The translations under genes and the position numbers were made by a program. Below, piece by piece: positions 31,902-39,770 of a stretch of DNA of 63,131 bases (positions are counted from its first letter, which is position 1; each line of letters begins with the position of its first letter). Under the pieces are notes generated by a model. That model made no database searches. It was not told where the DNA came from and saw nothing but the letters and a program-made list of their open reading frames with translations. The DNA is from an uncultured Lachnospiraceae bacterium. GTDB taxonomy: Bacteria > Bacillota > Clostridia > Lachnospirales > Lachnospiraceae. Where the stretch lies: the NCBI GenBank assembly GCA_900549995.1, contig URQQ01000024.1, positions 1-63,131 on the forward strand, read 5' to 3'.

Positions 31902-33293
31902 ATGAAAGAGAAAGTTCAGGTTTTTGGAAGGTTTTTAAGCGGTATGGTGATGCCGAATATCGGTGCTTTTATCGCATGGGGAATTATTACAGCTTTGTTT
32001 ATAGAGACGGGCTGGTGCCCAAATGAAAAGTTTGCGCAGATGGTGAAACCGATGTCAGAGACACTTCTTCCGCTGTTGATTGCATATACAGGAGGAAATG
32101 TGGTGGCAGGGCAGCGCGGCGGACTCATTGGTGCAATTGCAACAATGGGTGTGATTGTGGGATCAGATGTACCGATGTTTATTGGTGCCATGATTGTAGG
32201 TCCACTGTCCGCATGGGTAATTAAGAAGTTTGATAAGTTTATGGAGAACAAAGTAAAAGCCGGGTTTGAAATGCTGGTGAATAATTTTTCTATTGGTATT
32301 ATCGGTGCGATTCTGGCATTGATTGCGATGAAGGGTGTGACTCCTCTTGTGAATGTGTTGAACAGTGCAATGAGCGCGGGAGTTGGATTTTTTGTAGATC
32401 ATGGACTGCTTCCTTTGACCAGTGTATTTATTGAACCTGCCAAAGTGTTGTTCCTGAATAACGCAATTAATCATGGAATATTGTCTCCGATGGGAATTCA
32501 GCAGGTGGAAGAAGCCGGGAAATCATTGTTCTTTCTTCTGGAATCTAATCCGGGACCGGGACTTGGAATTTTACTTGCGTACTGTATCGCAGGAAAAGGA
32601 ACTGCGAAAAGTTCAGCGCCGGGTGCAGCAATTATACATTTCTTCGGGGGAATCCATGAGATTTATTTCCCTTATATTCTGATGAACCCATTACTTTTAC
32701 TTGCAACGATTGCAGGAGGCGCAAGTGGTATATTTATATTCAATCTTATGGATGTCGGACTGACAGCACCATCATCTCCGGGAAGTATCTTTGCAGTTCT
32801 CATGATGGCAGAGCGTCACAGTTATGTTGGACTGCTGCTCGGAATTGCCGTATCGGCAGTGATTGCGTTTGTGGTGGCAATTCCGATTTTGAAATTTATG
32901 GGTAAGGATGCGAGCCTGGAAGAAGCACAGCAGAAAAAAGACAGCATGAAGCGTCAGGCGAAGGGAATTGAAAAAGAAAGTGGCGCCGCACAGCAAAATA
33001 AGGGTAAAATCAGCAAAATAGCATTTGCGTGCGATGCCGGTATGGGATCAAGTGCCATGGGAGCGACGGTTCTGAAAAAGAAAATATCGGCGGCAGGGCT
33101 TCAGAATATTGAGGTCATTCATACACCGGTATCTTCCATACCTTCCGATGTACAGATCGTGGTGACTCATCAGGAACTTGGAGAACGTGCAGCGCACAGT
33201 AACCCAAATGCAGAATTAATTTTAATTACGAATTTCCTTGCAGCACCGGAGTATGATATACTGGTAGAAGATTTAAAGAAGAGAAACAGCTGA
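31902..33293 (+). CDS. mtlA: mannitol-type PTS EIICB transporter
   Basis: This 463-residue protein has the mannitol-family EIIC membrane domain (1-340; GRFLSGMVMPNIGAFIAWGI, NPGPGLGILLAY and the substrate-site motif GGIHEIYFPYI) and a C-terminal EIIB domain whose phospho-cysteine is in FACDAGMGSSAMGA (about residue 375). It imports and phosphorylates a hexitol or related sugar, taking phosphate from the separate EIIA encoded at 37053. ATG 31902 has AGAGG ten bases upstream. The true substrate is uncertain because no mtlD follows and the downstream enzymes are unusual for mannitol. Confidence 0.88.
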   Translation: MKEKVQVFGRFLSGMVMPNIGAFIAWGIITALFIETGWCPNEKFAQMVKPMSETLLPLLIAYTGGNVVAGQRGGLIGAIATMGVIVGSDVPMFIGAMIVGPLSAWVIKKFDKFMENKVKAGFEMLVNNFSIGIIGAILALIAMKGVTPLVNVLNSAMSAGVGFFVDHGLLPLTSVFIEPAKVLFLNNAINHGILSPMGIQQVEEAGKSLFFLLESNPGPGLGILLAYCIAGKGTAKSSAPGAAIIHFFGGIHEIYFPYILMNPLLLLATIAGGASGIFIFNLMDVGLTAPSSPGSIFAVLMMAERHSYVGLLLGIAVSAVIAFVVAIPILKFMGKDASLEEAQQKKDSMKRQAKGIEKESGAAQQNKGKISKIAFACDAGMGSSAMGATVLKKKISAAGLQNIEVIHTPVSSIPSDVQIVVTHQELGERAAHSNPNAELILITNFLAAPEYDILVEDLKKRNS

Positions 33294-33333
33294 TACAATG
33301 CGGTATAAATCCTTCAATCAGGCGGGGTTGCAA

Positions 33334-34701
33334 ATGAAAAAGGTTATAAATAAAGTAGGAAAATTTTATACCAGAATTATTATAGACAACATTGGCATAT
33401 TTATCTTTATTGGACTGCTGTCCGTAGTTTTTAATGACTGCGGATGGTTTCCCAATGAAGATATCTATGCCATTTCGCAGTTAGCTTATCTGTTTATTCT
33501 TCCTGTAATCATTAGCTATGAGAGTGGTAAAAAAATCGGAGGGCAGCCAGGAGGGGTTCTTGCAGTGCTTGCATTGATGGGAATGCTTTCTACGCAGAGA
33601 ATGGCTGGAATCTGGGGAGCGATGGTGATGGGCCCGCTGGCCGGATATCTCTTTAAGATCAGCCACGAACAGGTGAAGAAGCATACGAGGGCAAGTCTTC
33701 AGATGCTGGTGAAAAACCTATATGTTGGAGTTCTGGGAATCGTGCTGACAGTCTTTGGGTTCTATGTAATGGTTCCCTTGATGAATATGGTGACGACAGG
33801 GCTTATGTACGGCGTAGATTTTCTTGTTCAACATCAGATTGTACCCGTTCTCAGTATTTTTACAGAGCCGGCCAAAGTATTTTTTCTGAATAATGTGATG
33901 AACTATGCTGTGTTTGTACCTTTAGGAATGAATCAGGTCCAGGAGGTTGGAAGTTCGATTCTGTTTCTCGTAGAAGTCAATCCAGGCCCGGGATTTGGAA
34001 TGATGGCAGCGCTGCTTTACCGAGACAGAAAGAGAGCTAATGAATATATGACAGCAATGTTCACGCAGGCAGTCGGTGGGCTGCATGAGGTCTATTTCCC
34101 ATTTGCACTTTCGAATCTATGGCTTCTTCTTCCGTTGATTTTCGGGGGAATGGCAGGGACGGTTGTATTTCAGATCTTTGGAGCCGGTATGGAGGGTGTG
34201 GTATCGCCGGGAAGTATCATCACCATTCTATTGATGGCCGGCAAAGGGAGAGGAATGTATGTTGCTGCCGGAATGGCAGTGTCAGCACTGATTTCTTTTG
34301 CAGGAAGTCTGGCTGTTTTAAAAATACAGGAGAGATGTAAAATGAGTAAACATGAGATGGCAGAGACTGGCAGGAACAGAAAAGAAGATTCTTTGGTATT
34401 TCCAGAACATGTCAGACAAATCGGAGTGGTCTGTGACGGTGGTGTCGGATCAAGTGCCATGGGGGCATCCCTGCTTCGGAGAAAACTGATGCAGGTAAAA
34501 GAAGGAGAGATTCGAGTTGAAGCATATGCAGTTGACCTGGTGCCGGAGAACATAGATCTGATTGTGTGCCAAAAGGAATTCTACCAGCTGGTATCAGAGC
34601 AGCTTCAGGGAAGAGCTGTATACACGGTGGACAGTCTTCTTAAAATGGCGGAATATGAAGAACTGGTGAATCGGATTCAGAAGAGAAATGGGAGAGAATG
34701 A
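33334..34701 (+). CDS. diverged second EIICB transporter
   Basis: This 455-residue protein has the same design as the upstream EIICB: an EIIC domain (YTRIIIDNIGIFIFIGLLSV, NPGPGFGMMAALLY, GGLHEVYFPFAL) and an EIIB domain with the cysteine in VVCDGGVGSSAMGA. It is clearly a paralogue but strongly diverged, mostly in the membrane half. ATG 33334 follows AGGCGGGG; 33298 lacks a ribosome binding site. It lies 40 bases after the first copy and overlaps mtlR-like by a base. It may carry a different substrate, form a hetero-oligomer, or act as a sensor for the activator. Confidence 0.85.
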   Translation: MKKVINKVGKFYTRIIIDNIGIFIFIGLLSVVFNDCGWFPNEDIYAISQLAYLFILPVIISYESGKKIGGQPGGVLAVLALMGMLSTQRMAGIWGAMVMGPLAGYLFKISHEQVKKHTRASLQMLVKNLYVGVLGIVLTVFGFYVMVPLMNMVTTGLMYGVDFLVQHQIVPVLSIFTEPAKVFFLNNVMNYAVFVPLGMNQVQEVGSSILFLVEVNPGPGFGMMAALLYRDRKRANEYMTAMFTQAVGGLHEVYFPFALSNLWLLLPLIFGGMAGTVVFQIFGAGMEGVVSPGSIITILLMAGKGRGMYVAAGMAVSALISFAGSLAVLKIQERCKMSKHEMAETGRNRKEDSLVFPEHVRQIGVVCDGGVGSSAMGASLLRRKLMQVKEGEIRVEAYAVDLVPENIDLIVCQKEFYQLVSEQLQGRAVYTVDSLLKMAEYEELVNRIQKRNGRE

Positions 34702-36794
34702 TGGAATTTACACCAAGGATGAAACAGCTGATCTGGGTACTGTTGGAACATGAAGGGATCATTTCTGTGAAAAATCTGGCCGAAAAGATCGGAGTCAGTA
34801 AAAGGACAGTCCAGCGGGAACTGGGATATATGGAAAGTGCTCTGAAGCCTTATGGGATTACTTTTATGTCAAAAACCGGAGTGGGAGTATGGCTTGAGGG
34901 GAAGGAAGAAGATAAAAACAGACTCGCAGAAGAGGTAGGGCAGGGAGATTCTTATGATGCAGGTAACAGGGCAGAACGGCGGAAAAGGCTTATACTACAG
35001 ATATTAAAAGAAAAGGGATTGAAAAAGTTATTCTATTATAGCAGCCAGTTCGGTGTCAGTGAGGCAACCATCAGCACTGACCTGGAGGCTGTGGAAGAAT
35101 GGCTGGGAAACTATGGCCTCCGGGTGGTGAGAAAACCTGGCAGCGGGACTGTAATCGAAGGAGGAGAGGAAGATTACAGACGTGCGATCCGTGCATTTAT
35201 CGATGAGAACATGGATACAAAGATGATCTGGGATGCATATGAGACCGGGGAGGATTTGGAAGGCCGGTACGAGACCCTGCATAAGAGCAGTATCGGACAG
35301 ATTCTCAATGATGATATTATGAAGCAGGTGATGGAATGCATCATGAGTATAAATGATCACCGGGTGATGAATCTGACAGAGAATTCGTATGTAGGTCTGG
35401 TGATCCATATCTCCATAGCAATCAACAGAATCTTGAAAAATGAGACAATTGAGCCTGAGAAGAAGTGGATAGAGGAAGTACAGGAGGATGATGATTATCG
35501 TCTGGCAGAAGCAATGGTACATGAACTGGAAGAACAATTTGATATCCAGATTCCAAAAGTTGAGATTTCCTATATCTGTCTGCATATTAAAGGGGCAAAA
35601 CATGAAAAAATAGAATGGGGCGGGCTGGAAAACAACGAACTTGAGGGAAGTGAACTGAAAAATCTGGTAAATGAAATGATTGATGCATTTGATGAAGAGC
35701 AGGCATTTTACCTGAAACAGGATGATGAGTTTATTCAGGGGTTTCTGGCGCATCTTCAGCCGACATTGATCCGCCTTTCTCATGGAATGAAGATTCAGAA
35801 TCCGGTGCTTGAAGAGATCAGATCCAATTACCCTGAGATATATGACCGATGCTGTAAAGTTTCAAAAGTCCTCGAAGCGAAGATACAAAAAGAAGTTCCG
35901 GCAGAAGAGACGGGTTTTCTGGCGGTACATTTCGGTGCGGCTTTAGAGCGGCTGGAAGGGAAAAATGTAAAAATCAGGAAGGTAAATGTCGGGATTGTAT
36001 GTTCAAGCGGAATTGGGATTTCCAGACTGATGTCTTCAAAGCTTGAGAAAGTGTTCCATGACAGGGTACTTCTTACTGCATATGGGAAAAATGATATTTC
36101 CCCCTACATCATTGGAAATACAGACTTTTTAATTTCAAGTATTCCGCTGAAGCTAAAAGAAATTCCGGTGATCTCAGTCAATCCGCTTCTGAATGATCAG
36201 GATATGGAAAATATCAGGAAAATGGTTTTCCAGTATGAGCGCATGCCTGGAAAGCAGAAACAGGAAAATGAATTTACACTTCAGCTGGAAGAGATTAATC
36301 AGATGGCTGCACAGATTAATACTGTGATAAAACATATGGAGTTTTTTAAAGTAGATAATCAGATTACCTTTGATGAACTTCTGACAGCGGTGGGAGAGAA
36401 AATGTCGCCCTATTCTGACCGGAGTGAGATGATCCGGGAAGATATTATGCGCAGGGAAAGAATTTCTTCACAGGTGTTTGCTGAGTTTGGATTTGCGCTT
36501 TTGCATACCAGAACGAAGGGCGTCATCCGTCCAAGCTTTGCAGTGTGCATGACGAAAGATCTGAAAGCTTTTGAAGACCCGTATTTTAAGGGGATCTCAG
36601 TAGTATTTATTATGCTTGTTCCTGACGATGAGCATATAAAAATAAACAATCAGATTCTGGGATACATCAGTACCCTGCTGATTGAGGAATATGATTTTAT
36701 GGAGGCAGTACTTAGAGGAAACAAAGAAGAGATACGGGGAATACTGTCTGAATATCTCAAGAAATTTTTCAAAAAGTATCTTTCAGGAATCTGA
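34701..36794 (+). CDS. MtlR-like PRD transcriptional activator
   Basis: This 697-residue regulator has, in order, an HTH (IISVKNLAEKIGVSKRTVQR, residues 20-40), a second Mga-type HTH (FGVSEATISTDLEAVEEWLG), two PTS regulation domains (about 190-405, with His residues in VIHISIAI and ICLHIKG), an EIIB-like domain with Cys in GIVCSSGIGISR (about 430) and an EIIA-like domain with His in FALLHTRTKGVIR (about 610). The PTS should control it by phosphorylation, as with MtlR. It probably binds the two matching operators at 31761-31784 and 36931-36954. Confidence 0.9.
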   Translation: MEFTPRMKQLIWVLLEHEGIISVKNLAEKIGVSKRTVQRELGYMESALKPYGITFMSKTGVGVWLEGKEEDKNRLAEEVGQGDSYDAGNRAERRKRLILQILKEKGLKKLFYYSSQFGVSEATISTDLEAVEEWLGNYGLRVVRKPGSGTVIEGGEEDYRRAIRAFIDENMDTKMIWDAYETGEDLEGRYETLHKSSIGQILNDDIMKQVMECIMSINDHRVMNLTENSYVGLVIHISIAINRILKNETIEPEKKWIEEVQEDDDYRLAEAMVHELEEQFDIQIPKVEISYICLHIKGAKHEKIEWGGLENNELEGSELKNLVNEMIDAFDEEQAFYLKQDDEFIQGFLAHLQPTLIRLSHGMKIQNPVLEEIRSNYPEIYDRCCKVSKVLEAKIQKEVPAEETGFLAVHFGAALERLEGKNVKIRKVNVGIVCSSGIGISRLMSSKLEKVFHDRVLLTAYGKNDISPYIIGNTDFLISSIPLKLKEIPVISVNPLLNDQDMENIRKMVFQYERMPGKQKQENEFTLQLEEINQMAAQINTVIKHMEFFKVDNQITFDELLTAVGEKMSPYSDRSEMIREDIMRRERISSQVFAEFGFALLHTRTKGVIRPSFAVCMTKDLKAFEDPYFKGISVVFIMLVPDDEHIKINNQILGYISTLLIEEYDFMEAVLRGNKEEIRGILSEYLKKFFKKYLSGI

Positions 36795-36844
36795 TTCTGC
36801 GAATTGGTTTCTGCGTAAAATATATAGATTATAACTTAAAAAAT

Positions 36845-36889
36845 ATCTTCCGGATATGGCATATAGCCATGTGACCGGAAGATTTTTTT
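36845..36889 (+). terminator. intrinsic terminator after mtlR-like gene
   Basis: ATCTTCCGG (36845-36853) pairs with CCGGAAGAT (36875-36883), and an inner stem ATGGC/GCCAT (36856-36860, 36866-36870) stacks within it. A run of Ts follows. It separates the EIICB-activator operon from the EIIA operon. Confidence 0.88.
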
Positions 36890-36930
36890 ATTACAGAGGA
36901 AAGCTGCTGTGTGCTGATCTGTCCAAAAAT

Positions 36931-36998
36931 GGCACTATCTGATGATGCCAAATCCCATCTTCTTTAAATTGAAAAAAGGCGTTTTGCATCCCTATAAT
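36931..36998 (+). promoter_or_regulatory. EIIA-operon promoter with MtlR-type operator
   Basis: TTGAAA (36969-36974), 18 bases, TATAAT (36993-36998) is the same promoter design as at 31799. GGCACTA (36931-36937), nine bases, GCCAAATC (36947-36954) repeats the operator of the first promoter with one base change in the two arms, and again ends 14 bases before the -35 box. The match in spacing as well as sequence points to one shared activator. Confidence 0.75.
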
Positions 36999-37052
36999 GG
37001 AGTTAGAAAAAAGAGAACAGAAGTGAGAATCACACATAGAAGGAGGAGCCGT

Positions 37053-37532
37053 ATGTTTTTTAAATCATCAAAGAAAGAAATGAAAAAAGCAGAAAAAAAG
37101 GAACTTATTTATCGGGAAAATATCAAAGTGAACTGTAAGCCGGATACGCAGGAAAATGTCATCCGTGAAGTGGGGAAGATGCTGGCAGATACAGGTTATG
37201 TCGGGAAGGGTTATATTGAGGCAATGCTGGAACGTGAGAACACATGCTCTACTTACATGGGCAATGGCCTGGCACTTCCTCACGGAGTGGAGGCGGCCAA
37301 AAAAGAAGTACTGGCGTCTGGAATTGCGGTGATGGTATTCCCGGGAGGGACGAGATGGGGAGAAGAGACTGCGAAGGTAGTCATCGGAATCGCAGGCGTC
37401 GGAGATGAACATCTTGATATCCTATCAATTATAGCTGAGAAAATGCTGGATGAAGAAGCGGCAGCAAAACTTGTCAGCGGTGACACCGACGCAGATACGA
37501 TTTACCGGATCCTCTCTGGAAAGGAGGAGTAA
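37053..37532 (+). CDS. mtlF: mannitol-type PTS EIIA component
   Basis: This 159-residue protein is a PTS EIIA of the mannitol/fructose family. The active-site histidine is in GNGLALPHGVEAAK (about residue 75), and the ending DTIYRILSGK is typical. It receives phosphate from HPr and passes it to the EIIB domains of the two EIICB proteins. ATG 37053 has AGGAGGAG five bases upstream; the longer reading from 36942 would run through the promoter. A charged tail of 15-20 residues precedes the usual start of the domain. The sugar-kinase gene follows after 2 bases. Confidence 0.92.
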   Translation: MFFKSSKKEMKKAEKKELIYRENIKVNCKPDTQENVIREVGKMLADTGYVGKGYIEAMLERENTCSTYMGNGLALPHGVEAAKKEVLASGIAVMVFPGGTRWGEETAKVVIGIAGVGDEHLDILSIIAEKMLDEEAAAKLVSGDTDADTIYRILSGKEE

Positions 37533-37534
37533 GA

Positions 37535-38470
37535 ATGATTGTAACAGTGACGATGAATCCGGCAATTGATAAAACTGTAGAAATCAAAACACTGCAGCCC
37601 GGCGGATTGAACCGTATCAAAACGGTGGAATATGATGCAGGCGGAAAAGGAATTAATGTCTCGAAAACTGTAAAAGAACTGGGCGGTCAGAGTATTATGA
37701 CGGGATTCCTTGGAGGAAATACGGGGAAGACATTAGAAAATGTTCTGAAAGAGAAACATATTGACGGAGATTTTATCTGGGTACAGGGAGAGACAAGGAC
37801 AAACACGAAGATATTTGAAGAGAACGGAGCGGTCACAGAACTCAATGAACCTGGGCCAAAGATTTCGAAAGATCAGATTGATGCGTTGCTTCAAAAACTT
37901 GAATCTTATGCGGCGAAAGATACACTTTTTGTCCTGGCAGGAAGTATTCCAGGTGGAATTGAGGATGATATCTATCAAAAAATTATAGAGTTGGTGCATC
38001 AGAAAGGTTCAAAAGTATTATTGGATGCAGATGGAACATTATTTGAAAAGGCATTGGAGGCGCACCCGGATATTCTGAAACCAAACAGAGTTGAATTGGA
38101 AGAATATATGGAATACGATTACAGGGCATCGGAAGAAGAACTGTTGAAATCAGCAGAGGAGCTAAGGAAAAAGGGAAGTGAAACCGTGGTGGTTTCCATG
38201 GGAAGAAGCGGTGCGATTTTTGTTTTTGACGGATACAAAGTCAAATGTCCAGCTCTTTCTGTCAAGGCACATTCCACAGTAGGGGCAGGAGATGCGATGG
38301 TGGCGGCACTTTCCTATGCATGGGACCGAAAGCTTGATGATACAGAGACTGTAAAACTTTGTATGGCAGCGTCCGCGGGAGCGGTAACTACGGTAGGAAC
38401 AAAACCACCTAAAAGAGAACTGGTTGATAAATTAACAGAACAAGTTGTAATCAAAAAAATAGGAGAGTGA
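37535..38470 (+). CDS. 1-phosphofructokinase-family (PfkB) kinase
   Basis: This 311-residue kinase has PfkB-family motifs: VTMNPAIDKTVEI, GGKGINVSKTVKELGG (sugar site) and STVGAGDAMVAALSY with the catalytic Asp. Such enzymes phosphorylate fructose 1-phosphate or tagatose 6-phosphate to the bisphosphate. It sits between the EIIA and a SorE-type dehydrogenase and overlaps the latter by a few bases at the start region. The natural substrate here is unknown: a ketohexose monophosphate made by the dehydrogenase is one option. No aldolase gene is in the window. Confidence 0.88.
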   Translation: MIVTVTMNPAIDKTVEIKTLQPGGLNRIKTVEYDAGGKGINVSKTVKELGGQSIMTGFLGGNTGKTLENVLKEKHIDGDFIWVQGETRTNTKIFEENGAVTELNEPGPKISKDQIDALLQKLESYAAKDTLFVLAGSIPGGIEDDIYQKIIELVHQKGSKVLLDADGTLFEKALEAHPDILKPNRVELEEYMEYDYRASEEELLKSAEELRKKGSETVVVSMGRSGAIFVFDGYKVKCPALSVKAHSTVGAGDAMVAALSYAWDRKLDDTETVKLCMAASAGAVTTVGTKPPKRELVDKLTEQVVIKKIGE

Positions 38471-38472
38471 AA

Positions 38473-39741
38473 ATGATGAAAACAAAAGCAGTAAGAATGT
38501 ATGGAACAAGAGATCTGAGATTAGAGGAATTCGAATTACCGGCAATCAAAGAAGATGAAATACTCGTTAAAGTTGTAAGTGACAGTATCTGCATGTCGAC
38601 TTACAAACTGGTAGAGCAGGGGAAAAAGCATAAGAGAGCACCCCAGAATATTGATACGAACCCTGTCATTATCGGACATGAATTTGCCGGTGTGATTGTA
38701 GAAGTTGGGGAAAAATGGAAAGGTCAGTTTAAGCCTGGTATGAAATTCACTCAGCAGCCAGCTCTGAATTACAAGGGAAGCCTTGCATCTCCGGGGTATT
38801 CTTATGAATATTTCGGCGGAGCATGCACATATTGCATCATTCCTCATGAAGTTATGGAGCTTGGATGCCTGATGCCATACGAAGGGGAAAGTTTCTTCGA
38901 GGCTTCGCTCGGAGAGCCTATGAGCTGTATCATTGGAGGCTACCATGGCAATTACCACACAAATAAGAGAAATCATGACCTGGCGGTCGGAACAAAAGAA
39001 AACGGCGATATTATCATTCTTGGAGGATGCGGACCGATGGGGCTTGGTGCAGTCAGCTATGGTATTCAGTTTGAAAACAAACCGAAACGAATCGTTGTGA
39101 CGGATATAGACGGTGCTAAAATAAAGAGAGCCAAAGAAGTGATTACCGAAGAATATGCTGCGTCACATGGCGTGGAATTATTGTATGTTAATACGGCTAA
39201 GATGGCCGATCCTGTCAAAGAATTAAAAGATATCACAGGCGGCAAAGGATATGATGACGTATTTGTGTATATTCCCAACCGTGCAGTAGCGGAACTGGGA
39301 GATCAGATTCTGGCATTTGACGGATGTCTGAACTTCTTTGCAGGGCCTACAGACCAGAACTTTAAGGCAGAAATCAACTTATATGACTGCCACTATACAA
39401 GTGCACATATCCTTGGAACAACTGGCGGAAATAATGACGACCTGATCGAAGCAAATGATCTGGCAGCAAAAGGGGCAATTGAACCTGCAGTTATGGTAAC
39501 TCATGTAGGAGGAATTGACAGCATCGCTGATGCTACGCTGAATCTGCCATCTATTCCGGGCGGAAAGAAGTTGACATATACTTTGTTCGACATGCCTTTG
39601 ACTGCAATTGAAGATTTTGGAAAATTAGGAGAGACGGATCCATTATTTAAAAAACTTGATGAGATATGCAAGAAAAACAGAGGTCTGTGGTGTGCAGAAG
39701 CAGAGAAAGTTTTGTTCGAACATTTTAATGTTGAATTATAG
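38473..39741 (+). CDS. SorE-type zinc dehydrogenase (L-sorbose 1-phosphate reductase-like)
   Basis: This 422-residue medium-chain dehydrogenase matches the sorbose-phosphate reductase group: AVRMYGTRDLRLEEFELP, VVSDSICMSTYKL with the zinc Cys, NPVIIGHEFAGVIVEVGEKW and the Rossmann motif LGGCGPMGLGAVSY. It lacks the four-Cys structural-zinc loop. The family interconverts L-sorbose 1-phosphate and glucitol 6-phosphate, and here probably takes the place of MtlD as the polyol-phosphate dehydrogenase. ATG 38473 has AGGAG seven bases upstream. The exact substrate cannot be assigned. Confidence 0.8.
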   Translation: MMKTKAVRMYGTRDLRLEEFELPAIKEDEILVKVVSDSICMSTYKLVEQGKKHKRAPQNIDTNPVIIGHEFAGVIVEVGEKWKGQFKPGMKFTQQPALNYKGSLASPGYSYEYFGGACTYCIIPHEVMELGCLMPYEGESFFEASLGEPMSCIIGGYHGNYHTNKRNHDLAVGTKENGDIIILGGCGPMGLGAVSYGIQFENKPKRIVVTDIDGAKIKRAKEVITEEYAASHGVELLYVNTAKMADPVKELKDITGGKGYDDVFVYIPNRAVAELGDQILAFDGCLNFFAGPTDQNFKAEINLYDCHYTSAHILGTTGGNNDDLIEANDLAAKGAIEPAVMVTHVGGIDSIADATLNLPSIPGGKKLTYTLFDMPLTAIEDFGKLGETDPLFKKLDEICKKNRGLWCAEAEKVLFEHFNVEL

Positions 39742-39770
39742 AAGATAGATAACAAAAGGAGAACCAGACA

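Noticed and set aside
36942..37052. N-terminal extension of the EIIA gene
   Set aside because: It would translate the promoter and leader; ATG 37053 follows a strong AGGAGGAG.
39742..39770. glmS ribozyme
   Set aside because: Only 29 bases separate the SorE stop from the glmS start, too few for the ribozyme.
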